This document shows, in pieces, positions 1 through 7,794 of a stretch of 37,815 nt of DNA. The notes beneath the pieces were generated by a model. The model did no database searches. It saw only the letters and a list, made by a program, of their open reading frames with translations, and was not told where the DNA came from. Positions within the stretch are counted from its first letter, which is position 1, and each line of letters starts with the position of its first letter. Source of the stretch: a bacterium (lineage in GTDB: Bacteria; UBP6; JAFGXH01); the NCBI GenBank assembly GCA_016936735.1, contig JAFGXH010000102.1, positions 1 to 37,815 of the forward strand. Reading direction: 5' to 3'. Position numbers and translations under genes: made by a program.

Positions 1-1291
1 AAACCCATTATTATATAAATCTGTTTCAGAACTTTTCCCTTTTTGGATTGTTTCTGTATCCTATCTTTTTGCAATAGTTTATTTAAAAGAGTGGGGATTA
101 AATATAACCCCAGTTGTTGCTATATTTTGGCTTTTACTATCTCTTTTAGAGGGATTAAAAGTTGGCCAAATTGCCTCTGCATTAACTTTTTCATTAATTT
201 TAGTTGAGATTTACATATCAATTATATTTTCTAACTCTCTTCATTTTTCTCATCAGCCTCTTTTTGGGAAAGTTGCAATTATTGAGCTATTTACAACTCT
301 ATGGTTACTACAGGTTTTTGTTGAGAAACATCATAAAGACTCTCTTTTATATCCAATTTTTTACAAATTTAGAACTATTTTTTATCTAATTATTCCAATA
401 GTTCCATTCTATTTTGCATTTAAACAGGAGTACTCTTTTACACTTTTAATATATTGGTTAATTCCTGTTTTATATTATGCTATATTTAAATTGACTAAAA
501 GAGATGCCCTAAAAATAGCTCTTTATATCTCAATTATACTCCAAATAGTAACTCTTGATATAGTTAAAATTGGTGTAAGAAATCATTTTATGCTATGGAG
601 TTTAGGGCATTTTATAGGAGTTTTAATTTTATCTATTTTACTATATTTTAATAGAAAAAATAGAGTATTTATAGAGATATATCTATATTTTATAACATTA
701 TCATCTCTATTTTTTGTTTTTAATGGTAGATATAGTGATGAAAACATACTATTTTCATATATTGTTCCATTATTAACACTTATTATTTGGATGTTTTTTA
801 AATTTAATAGATTTTGGTTTTGGATTAAAACAGCTCTTCTATTTTTAATAATAACCCAATTCAGTTTAAAATATACCTCTTTTAGTGTAACTATACCTAT
901 TTTTATAATATTTATTGCCTCTTTCTATTTTTTAATAAAAAAAGAGAAAAAAATAGGCTTTTGGTATAAAGTGGAGCATCTATATATAAATATACTATTT
1001 ATATCATTCTATTCATTCTCACTTTTAGAGCTTATGAATGATCAATCATCCATTCTCATCACACTAATGTTGATTCTTCACTCTATTGCATTACTGTTTA
1101 TCTCAATTGGTAAAAACCTTCAGTTTTTATCAAAATTCTCTTTTATTCTATTTTTGATTGTTGTTTATAAAATCTTAGTTTATGATTTAGAAACAAGAAG
1201 TTTTATTGAAAAAATAACTGTTTTTATGATCTCTGGATTGATTCTTCTATTTTCTGCATATATGTTTCATAAATGGAGAAAAAGAATTTAG
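1..1291 (+). CDS. DUF2339-like polytopic membrane protein, C-terminal part
   Basis: One reading frame is open from base 2 to a TAG at 1289-1291, so about 429 C-terminal residues of a larger protein are present; a TTG at 491 is only an internal codon. The chain is almost wholly hydrophobic, with roughly a dozen membrane segments separated by short charged loops. The last 55 residues fit the conserved end of the DUF2339 family: a segment with YKILVYDLE (a KxxxxDL-type motif), then a final helix and a basic tail HKWRKRI. Function is unknown in that family. The N-terminus and promoter lie outside the window. The family call rests on pattern recognition, and other polytopic families (DUF4401/DUF2157-like) remain possible. 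A hairpin terminator follows at 1361-1400. Confidence 0.6.
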   Translation, partial: NPLLYKSVSELFPFWIVSVSYLFAIVYLKEWGLNITPVVAIFWLLLSLLEGLKVGQIASALTFSLILVEIYISIIFSNSLHFSHQPLFGKVAIIELFTTLWLLQVFVEKHHKDSLLYPIFYKFRTIFYLIIPIVPFYFAFKQEYSFTLLIYWLIPVLYYAIFKLTKRDALKIALYISIILQIVTLDIVKIGVRNHFMLWSLGHFIGVLILSILLYFNRKNRVFIEIYLYFITLSSLFFVFNGRYSDENILFSYIVPLLTLIIWMFFKFNRFWFWIKTALLFLIITQFSLKYTSFSVTIPIFIIFIASFYFLIKKEKKIGFWYKVEHLYINILFISFYSFSLLELMNDQSSILITLMLILHSIALLFISIGKNLQFLSKFSFILFLIVVYKILVYDLETRSFIEKITVFMISGLILLFSAYMFHKWRKRI

Positions 1292-1330
1292 CATATAATG
1301 AAAAAAAAATGTAAACAATAATAAACCTAT

Positions 1331-1359
1331 TTGACAAATTTTAAATTCCAATATAGTAT
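1331..1359 (+). promoter_or_regulatory. Candidate sigma70 promoter
   Basis: A perfect -35 TTGACA (1331-1336), a 17-bp spacer and TAGTAT (1354-1359, 4/6) point toward the lipoprotein nuclease gene at 1429. Predicted transcription start is near 1366. The strong hairpin at 1361-1400 lies just downstream, so transcripts from here would have to pass it, or the match is fortuitous. Confidence 0.45.
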
Positions 1360-1360
1360 G

Positions 1361-1400
1361 AAAAACCCAATCATTCTATAAGAGAGGATTGGGTTTTTTT
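1361..1400 (+). terminator. Rho-independent terminator
   Basis: AAAAACCCAATC (1361-1372) pairs perfectly with GATTGGGTTTTT (1387-1398) across a 14-nt loop, followed by more T. It is the most GC-rich stem among these intergenic regions and lies 70 bp after the membrane-protein stop. It probably ends that transcript. Because it also lies downstream of a TTGACA promoter-like site, it may attenuate the next gene. Confidence 0.8.
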
Positions 1401-1428
1401 ATATAGTTTTACTATTTTTGAGGATTTT

Positions 1429-3285
1429 ATGAAAAAAAGCTTTTTAATTATGTTGCTATCACTAATTTTAATATCCTGTGATAGTACAAAAGAGAGTAAA
1501 AATGATTTTGACTGCTCTCAATGTAATTCAGAAACAGAGGTGTGTAATTTAGATGAACAAAAATGTGATTTAAAATCTGTTTTTGATTGCTCTCAGTGTG
1601 ATACAACATATCAATCCTGCAATCAAACTGACTCGAAATGCGATCTTCTATCAGGAAAATGTCTTGATAATAGCTCTTGTAGAGAAGAGGAGGAGTGTAA
1701 TACAACAACTCATCAATGTGAACAAGTTGTTATGGGTGAAACTATATATGAAGTTAGAACAAAAGTATACTCTGAAGGAACAACTGTAACTGTAAATGGG
1801 ATAGTTACTGGAGTGGTTTATAATGGAGAGTTGATTCAAGGGGTTTTTATACAAGAGAGTGGAGATAGTTATAGAGGAATCTATATATACTTTAAAACAG
1901 CAGGTACTAAAAATATTAATATTGGTGATAAAATATCAATGACTGGTGTTTATACAGAGTATTATCTTTTATCAGAGATTGTTTCTGATACAATTGATTC
2001 AATTTCAATAACATCATCAAATAATCAGATATTTGAACCAAAAGATATAACAGCCTCCTCAATATCAACAAATCAGGTTGAACCATATGAATCTATGATT
2101 GTAAGAGTAAGAGGTGATTTTACTGTTGGCTCAGAATCAAGTGGAAATCTTGCAATTACAGATAACTCTGGAGCAAAATTCTCTTTAAGAAAGGATATTT
2201 TTTCATATAATCTATCATCTGGAACAAAACTTACAGAGATAGTAGGAGTTTTAACATATCACTATCAAGAGTATAAAATATTACCAAGAAAAATAGAGGA
2301 TTTAGTTGATCATTCTCAATTATGTAATACAATTGAGTGTGGTAATGGTGAGATTTGTGTTGTTGAGAATGAGACTCCATCATGTATTTGCAATCAATTA
2401 GATGGATACTATCCATCTGAAGATATCTGCCTTAATCCTTGTGAAAACACTCCTTGTGTTGAGGAGAATAGAAATAGATGTAATCCAGAATCTGCAACTC
2501 AATTCACTTGTCTTTGTAATAGTGGATTTCAAGATAATAATGGTATTTGTGAAGCAGTTCCATATTGCAATCCAGAAATATACTCTTCAGCTTTTGGTCT
2601 AAAAGGACAAGCTCTTGCAGATGAGTTAAAAATAATTGTAAATAGAAATTTTAGTTCTTGGGGATATGATGATGGCCGAATTGCAATGTTTAGTTATATT
2701 GATAATGATAATGGTACAATCATGTGTATTTATACTGGAGAATATGGTTCTCATCCTTATGTAGATGATTTTAATTTACTTCATAAAGGATGTGATGGTT
2801 GTGCTGATAAACCAGCTAATGAAATTTGGAACTGGGAACACACATGGCCTGATTCTCAATTAAGTGACCCAAATGCAGAAGCAGATTTACACCATCTTTT
2901 TCCAACAAGAGCTTATGTAAATTCTGCAAGATCAAATTATCCTTTTGATAATGGTGGTTCTGATAAATATTGTGCAGATGGCGTTAATGGTCCAAGTTCA
3001 TGTACTGGATATGATTATATTAGTTATAGAAATGGTTCAACATCTTTTGAGGTTGCAGATCAGCACAAAGGAAATACTGCAAGAGCAATGTATTATATGC
3101 TTATTAAATATAAAACATTTGCAACTTATATAAATAGTTCTCAATTTACTGTTTTAAGAGCTTGGCATTCTCAAGATGAGGTTGATTTAAAAGAAAGAAG
3201 CAGAAATGATAAAGTTGAAATGTTTCAACACAACAGAAATCCATTTGTTGATTGCCCTCAGTTTGTTGATGCCCTTTATCAATAA
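1429..3285 (+). CDS. Modular secreted lipoprotein nuclease (OB-fold, EGF-like, endonuclease I)
   Basis: A 618-residue lipoprotein: the signal peptide ends in the lipobox LISC with lipidated Cys17. Residues 17-95 are Cys-rich modules. Residues about 98-290 resemble the OB-fold found at the N-terminus of ExeM/YhcR-type extracellular nucleases. Residues about 298-382 hold two EGF-like Cys clusters. Residues about 383-618 are an endonuclease I (EndA/NucM family) domain. Its active-site region is visible as W469-E-H-T-W-P with His471, then DLHHLFPT (486-493) and N498-SARSN503, which are the metal and phosphate ligands of the family. It should cut DNA or RNA non-specifically at the cell surface, for nutrient or phosphate supply, biofilm DNA turnover or predation. 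The start is supported by GAGG five bases upstream. The catalytic domain looks intact. Confidence 0.88.
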   Translation: MKKSFLIMLLSLILISCDSTKESKNDFDCSQCNSETEVCNLDEQKCDLKSVFDCSQCDTTYQSCNQTDSKCDLLSGKCLDNSSCREEEECNTTTHQCEQVVMGETIYEVRTKVYSEGTTVTVNGIVTGVVYNGELIQGVFIQESGDSYRGIYIYFKTAGTKNINIGDKISMTGVYTEYYLLSEIVSDTIDSISITSSNNQIFEPKDITASSISTNQVEPYESMIVRVRGDFTVGSESSGNLAITDNSGAKFSLRKDIFSYNLSSGTKLTEIVGVLTYHYQEYKILPRKIEDLVDHSQLCNTIECGNGEICVVENETPSCICNQLDGYYPSEDICLNPCENTPCVEENRNRCNPESATQFTCLCNSGFQDNNGICEAVPYCNPEIYSSAFGLKGQALADELKIIVNRNFSSWGYDDGRIAMFSYIDNDNGTIMCIYTGEYGSHPYVDDFNLLHKGCDGCADKPANEIWNWEHTWPDSQLSDPNAEADLHHLFPTRAYVNSARSNYPFDNGGSDKYCADGVNGPSSCTGYDYISYRNGSTSFEVADQHKGNTARAMYYMLIKYKTFATYINSSQFTVLRAWHSQDEVDLKERSRNDKVEMFQHNRNPFVDCPQFVDALYQ

Positions 3286-3507
3286 ATAAAAATCAAAATT
3301 AATCTTAAAAAATAATAAAAATAGATTTTGAGCATCTCAATTTAAAGGTATGAATTTAAGTTTTTATTTTTACTCGAAAAATCTACACCCAAAATAAAAA
3401 TATTAATAGTTTTCTAAATATTCACAAAATAACACACAAAGTATAGATTTTTAATGTGATTTTAATTGAAATATGATAACATTCTATTTTAAATTTAAGA
3501 GGATTTT

Positions 3508-5481
3508 ATGAGTGACTATAACATAATAAAAATTTTAAGAAAAAGAGAGGCAACTACAACATTTTTAGCAGAGAAAATAACTGGCGAAAAAGTTATTATT
3601 AAAAAATTTCATATCTCTGAATCTAAAGATTGGAAATCTGTTGAACTTTTTAAACGAGAGGCAGAGACACTAAAATCATTAAGACACTCAGAAATTCCAC
3701 AATATTTGGAATTTTTTAAAGATGATGAGGATGGAACTTTCTCGATTGTTCAAGAGTTTATTGATGGAGTCTCTTTACAAGAAAAATTAGATGAGGGTGC
3801 TATTTTTAAAACAGATGAGATTGAAATCTTTTTAAAAAAAATAGTTCAAATACTATCATATTTACAATCATTTACCCCTCAAATTATTCATAGAGATATA
3901 AAACCATCAAATATTATTTTAAAAAATGGTGATTTAAAAAATCCTTCATTAATTGATTTTGGCTCAATTCAGAGAGCTGTATCAAATGATTTTACTATTG
4001 TAGGAACAACAGGATTTTCAGCACCAGAACAGGCAACAGGAAGAGCATTTCCTCAAAGCGATTTTTATGCACTTGGAACAACATTACTATATATTCTTAC
4101 AAAAAAGGAACCAATTGATATTCCATTTGAAAATATGTGTTTTAAATACAAAAACATTGTTAATCCTCCTCAAAATCTGTCAAATTTTATTGATAAAACC
4201 ACCTCTTTTAATCCATCTGAACGACCACAAACAACAGATGAACTTTTAGAGATATTAAACTCAATAAATAAAATAGATAGTATTAATACTATTTTTAGTG
4301 TAAAATTAGATAATACTAAACAAAAAAACAATACATCACAAAATAATCAACTAAAAGTTGTAATTATTTCTGCTCTATTTTTTATGTTTTTAAGTGGATT
4401 TATTCTTTTTTTTGTTACAGCAAAAGCTCCTTTAGAATCAAAAATATCTCCTATTGCTAGACCTCAATTAATATCTTCAGAAAAACCTAGTATACAAAAA
4501 AGTAACTCAATAGGAATAGAGAGTTGTATTCAAAAAGAGTGTAGAACATACAATTTAAGTTGTGATGAGAACAGTCTTTTAAATATGACAACATTCTCTT
4601 GTAATGATCAGAGTATTACAACATTAAATGGAGTTGAGAAATTAAAAAATCTGAAAAATCTATATATTTATAATAATAATATATTAGATTTAAGCCCTGT
4701 TTCAAAACTTGAAAACCTTGAAAAAATCTCAATGGGTAAAAATAAAGTGGCATCATTAGAACCACTTAAAAATCTTAAAAAATTAACCCATATAACAGCT
4801 TATGATAATAGTATTACAGATTTAAACCCTTTAAAAAACTTAACTCAACTGGAGGAGCTTGTTATTTGGAAAAATCCATTTAAAGATTTAGCACCACTAT
4901 CATCTCTTAAAAATTTAAAAATTTTGGAGATATCTCATAATAAGTCAATTGAATCTATATCAGTACTTAAATCTCTTGAAAAACTTAGAATATTCAAAGC
5001 CTCTTATTGCTCTTTGGGATCATTAAATGGATTAGAAAACTCGAAAAATTTAGAGACTCTTGATGTAGCCTCTAATAATATAATGGAGCTATTACCACTT
5101 TCAGGATTTAGATTTTTGAAATCAGTATCAATAAATGATAATAAAATATCTGATTTATCCCCTATATCTGAATCTGAAAACATAAGCTATATTCAAATAA
5201 GCAATAATCAGATTTCAGATTTATCTCCACTAAAAAAAATGACCAAAATGGATACTATTTGGGCATATAACAATCAAATAGAGGATATTTCTATTTTAAA
5301 AAATATGATATATCTAAAATCTGTTAGTTTATGGAAAAACAGAATTAAAAATATATCCCCATTAAAAGAGATTGGGAACCTAAATAAATTAGATCTTTCA
5401 GGAAACTGTGTTAATGATTTTTCAGAACTAAAACATTTAGAATCTATATTAAAAAAAGATAAACAGAATAGTTGTAATTAA
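3508..5481 (+). CDS. Transmembrane Ser/Thr protein kinase with C-terminal leucine-rich repeats
   Basis: A 657-residue receptor-like protein. Residues 1-260 form a Hanks-type kinase: Lys32 in VIIK, Glu51 of helix C, catalytic loop HRDIKPSN (128-135, Asp130), DFG (150-152) and APE (172-174). The glycine-rich loop is degenerate (ILRKREATTTFLA, no GxGxxG), so ATP binding may be atypical, although all catalytic residues are present. A single membrane helix spans about 283-304. A Cys-containing cap (about 340-366) follows, then about a dozen 22-residue internalin-type LRRs (about 371-645) predicted in the periplasm. The likely role is sensing an envelope ligand through the LRRs and phosphorylating cytoplasmic targets. 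AAGAGG precedes the start. The co-directional gene 100 bp downstream has a degenerate receiver and could be a partner; this is inference. Confidence 0.88.
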   Translation: MSDYNIIKILRKREATTTFLAEKITGEKVIIKKFHISESKDWKSVELFKREAETLKSLRHSEIPQYLEFFKDDEDGTFSIVQEFIDGVSLQEKLDEGAIFKTDEIEIFLKKIVQILSYLQSFTPQIIHRDIKPSNIILKNGDLKNPSLIDFGSIQRAVSNDFTIVGTTGFSAPEQATGRAFPQSDFYALGTTLLYILTKKEPIDIPFENMCFKYKNIVNPPQNLSNFIDKTTSFNPSERPQTTDELLEILNSINKIDSINTIFSVKLDNTKQKNNTSQNNQLKVVIISALFFMFLSGFILFFVTAKAPLESKISPIARPQLISSEKPSIQKSNSIGIESCIQKECRTYNLSCDENSLLNMTTFSCNDQSITTLNGVEKLKNLKNLYIYNNNILDLSPVSKLENLEKISMGKNKVASLEPLKNLKKLTHITAYDNSITDLNPLKNLTQLEELVIWKNPFKDLAPLSSLKNLKILEISHNKSIESISVLKSLEKLRIFKASYCSLGSLNGLENSKNLETLDVASNNIMELLPLSGFRFLKSVSINDNKISDLSPISESENISYIQISNNQISDLSPLKKMTKMDTIWAYNNQIEDISILKNMIYLKSVSLWKNRIKNISPLKEIGNLNKLDLSGNCVNDFSELKHLESILKKDKQNSCN

Positions 5482-5540
5482 TCTATTACTATAGCAAATA
5501 TCTAAATAAAAGAATATTAATTTTTACAGATATAGACTCT

Positions 5541-5565
5541 TTAACCGATTAGATTAATAGGTTAA
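5541..5565. promoter_or_regulatory. Dyad-symmetric element before the pseudo-receiver gene
   Basis: Arms TTAACCGATTA (5541-5551) and TAATAGGTTAA (5555-5565) match at 10 of 11 positions around the 3-bp centre GAT. No T-tract follows, so it is not a standard terminator. It ends 16 bp before the ATG at 5582 and 7 bp before the upstream TTG at 5573. It could be a repressor operator or a leader hairpin close to the ribosome-binding region. Confidence 0.5.
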
Positions 5566-5581
5566 TGTTTGATTGGAAATA

Positions 5582-7729
5582 ATGGGAATCCTTTTTATTG
5601 ACTCTAATAAAAAATTTTTAGATGAGATGAAAGCCCTTTTTGGAGATGGTCACTACTATGTTGATGGATTAAATGACTCTTTAATGCTATTGGAGAGTGT
5701 TACAGAGTTTGATTTAGCTGTTTCAAACTATAATTTAGCAATGGAGACAGGAAAAGATCTTCATGAAAATTTTAGAATGCTTCCTGAAACAGAAAATCTT
5801 ACTATTCTTTTCTATTTAGACAAAGAGAATGAGATAATCATTAAAAATTTAATGAAAATGAGTGCTGTTGAATGGATGATATCAACAGATTCAAAAGAGA
5901 TTAAATCTAAAATAGACTCAATATTATCAATCAATAATAAAAATGAGTCATCTCAAACTGCTATTGATGATTTATTTAATAAAAATTCAGATGCAGAGAT
6001 TACAAAAGTAACAAATGATGATGATATTTTTGCTCAAATGATGGGAGAAGCGAAAAACACATCAGATAGTTTTGATAGTAATGATTTTAATAATTTGGAT
6101 TTTGATAGTTTAAAAAATAGTAGCTCAAACGAAAATATAACAAATGATGATGATATTTTTGCTCAATTAAAAAAAACAGAATCAAATCAGAGAGTTGCAG
6201 AGTCTATTTTAAAACAAAAAAAAGGTGAAATTTTTAGGTCTAATATATCAAAAAAATCTTTTCAAGAGATTTTAGAAGAGACAACTAGAAGTAGTGAAAA
6301 TATATTTAAAATAGAGGTTATAAATAATATCTCTGATGAAAAATGTGTTATTATTATAAAAGATGATACTATTGTATCTGTTGATATGGCTGAGTTTGAA
6401 CCAGAAGATGCTCTTTTTTGGGTTTTATCATGGGATTCTGGAGATATTGAAATCACTATTGGTGATGATAATATAAAGGAGAATACAACAATCCCATTAG
6501 AAGAGATTATTCAGGATGTTGTTTTAAAACAGAAAGAGTTTGAGGAGCTTTCTGAAACTCTTCCATCATTTGAGACTATTTTAAAACTGAATCCAACATT
6601 TGATTCATCCTCTGAGGCTGAGTATAGAGATATTATTCAGGCTTTTGATGATGGAAAAACAATCAATGATGTTTTACATAATTTTAAAGATAACTCTCTT
6701 TATGCATTAGCAATAATCTCAAGACTTTATGTTAATGAGATTCTTATTGAATCAGAAAAAAACTCTTTAGATTCAACAACTAATTCAACAGAAGACTACT
6801 CATCTCATTTTTATTCAAATGATGATGATAGTGAGGATCTATTATCTCAATATGGTATTGATGAATCTTTATTGAGTGATATAAAGTCAGAAAATCCAGA
6901 GTTTAAAACTACAAACTCTCAATTAGATATAGGAAATAAAGAGTCTAATGAATTAAAAATAGCAACAGATGTCCTTGAATCTCAAGAGATTGACTACTCT
7001 ATTGATAAAGAGTCTTATATTAAAAGTGTTGTTGATTCATTCAAATATGATAAACAGATAGAGTTTACAAAAAAACCTCAAATGTTTTTACTTATTGCAA
7101 TGGGAATAACATTTGCAACTATAGCAATCTTAATATATTCTACATTTATAAAAGAGGAGCCTAAACAGACTATAATCCAAAGAATAAATAAAGAGGAGCA
7201 TTTAGTTAAAAAAATAGAGGTATTAAACTTAGGATTAGAGAATCGGGTTCAATTTTATAAAGAGAGTTATAAAGGGATTGAAGAGAGGATTAAATCAAAA
7301 CTATTTAAAAATTATCAAATCATTGCTTATGATAAAGAGATGAGTGAAAGAAAATATGGAAAACAGTTAAGAGAAGCAGATTTTTTTATAAAAAAGGGTA
7401 ATTACAAAAAAGCAATATCAATATATAATACCCTTTTAAAAACAATGCCAGAGCATCCAGAGCTCCTTTTTTATTTAGCAACAGCTTTTTATCTTGATGA
7501 AAATAATAAAGAGGCACTTAATGTAGTAGAGAAATTAGATATTATTGGATATAAAAATAGTAACTACACTCTTCTAAAAGGACAAATATATCAGGCTTTA
7601 AATGATTTAACAAATGCAGAAATTGAGTATTCAAAATATATTCAGGAAAATCCAAATTCAGCATTAACAAAAGAGCTATCAATTATTATAAAATCACTTC
7701 AAAAAAATAATAAACAGGCAAATAGATAA
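5582..7729 (+). CDS. Pseudo-receiver / PATAN / transmembrane / TPR protein
   Basis: A 715-residue protein if started at ATG 5582; an in-frame TTG at 5573 is also possible, and neither has a strong Shine-Dalgarno. Residues 1-115 look like a response-regulator receiver (MGILFIDSN, then FDLAVSNYN). The phospho-acceptor Asp is replaced by Asn49 and the usual acidic pair is reduced to Asp7, so ordinary phosphorylation is unlikely. Residues about 115-205 are acidic linker with two copies of NDDDIFAQ. Residues about 208-330 resemble a PATAN (DUF4388) domain. A membrane helix lies at about 501-523, followed by a charged helical stretch and TPR-like repeats (about 590-705), predicted on the other side of the membrane. 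It looks like a scaffold linking cytoplasmic signalling to an envelope complex. Its neighbour is the LRR kinase. Confidence 0.72.
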   Translation: MGILFIDSNKKFLDEMKALFGDGHYYVDGLNDSLMLLESVTEFDLAVSNYNLAMETGKDLHENFRMLPETENLTILFYLDKENEIIIKNLMKMSAVEWMISTDSKEIKSKIDSILSINNKNESSQTAIDDLFNKNSDAEITKVTNDDDIFAQMMGEAKNTSDSFDSNDFNNLDFDSLKNSSSNENITNDDDIFAQLKKTESNQRVAESILKQKKGEIFRSNISKKSFQEILEETTRSSENIFKIEVINNISDEKCVIIIKDDTIVSVDMAEFEPEDALFWVLSWDSGDIEITIGDDNIKENTTIPLEEIIQDVVLKQKEFEELSETLPSFETILKLNPTFDSSSEAEYRDIIQAFDDGKTINDVLHNFKDNSLYALAIISRLYVNEILIESEKNSLDSTTNSTEDYSSHFYSNDDDSEDLLSQYGIDESLLSDIKSENPEFKTTNSQLDIGNKESNELKIATDVLESQEIDYSIDKESYIKSVVDSFKYDKQIEFTKKPQMFLLIAMGITFATIAILIYSTFIKEEPKQTIIQRINKEEHLVKKIEVLNLGLENRVQFYKESYKGIEERIKSKLFKNYQIIAYDKEMSERKYGKQLREADFFIKKGNYKKAISIYNTLLKTMPEHPELLFYLATAFYLDENNKEALNVVEKLDIIGYKNSNYTLLKGQIYQALNDLTNAEIEYSKYIQENPNSALTKELSIIIKSLQKNNKQANR
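6009..6166 (+). repeat. In-frame 29-bp direct repeat encoding NDDDIFAQ
   Basis: Positions 6009-6037 and 6138-6166 are identical and lie 129 bp (43 codons) apart, in the acidic linker after the pseudo-receiver. Each encodes TNDDDIFAQ. The DNA identity suggests a recent duplication or strong constraint on a short linear motif. Confidence 0.85.
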
Positions 7730-7746
7730 TATTTTATGAAATTCAA

Positions 7747-7775
7747 TTGACAATTTTGTGAAAAAAGATTACATT
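7747..7775 (+). promoter_or_regulatory. Sigma70 promoter of glnN
   Basis: TTGACA (7747-7752), a 17-bp spacer and TACATT (7770-7775). The predicted start near 7782 gives a leader of about 13 nt carrying the ACGAGG ribosome-binding site. No operator dyad is visible in this short gap, so nitrogen control, if any, is not evident here. Confidence 0.7.
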
Positions 7776-7794
7776 TTTTATTTTACGAGGCAAC

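Noticed and set aside
3286-3507. Possible short ORF or RNA in the gap before the kinase
   Set aside because: Only a 15-codon frame with poorly spaced AAAGG and no stable structure; no clear promoter either.
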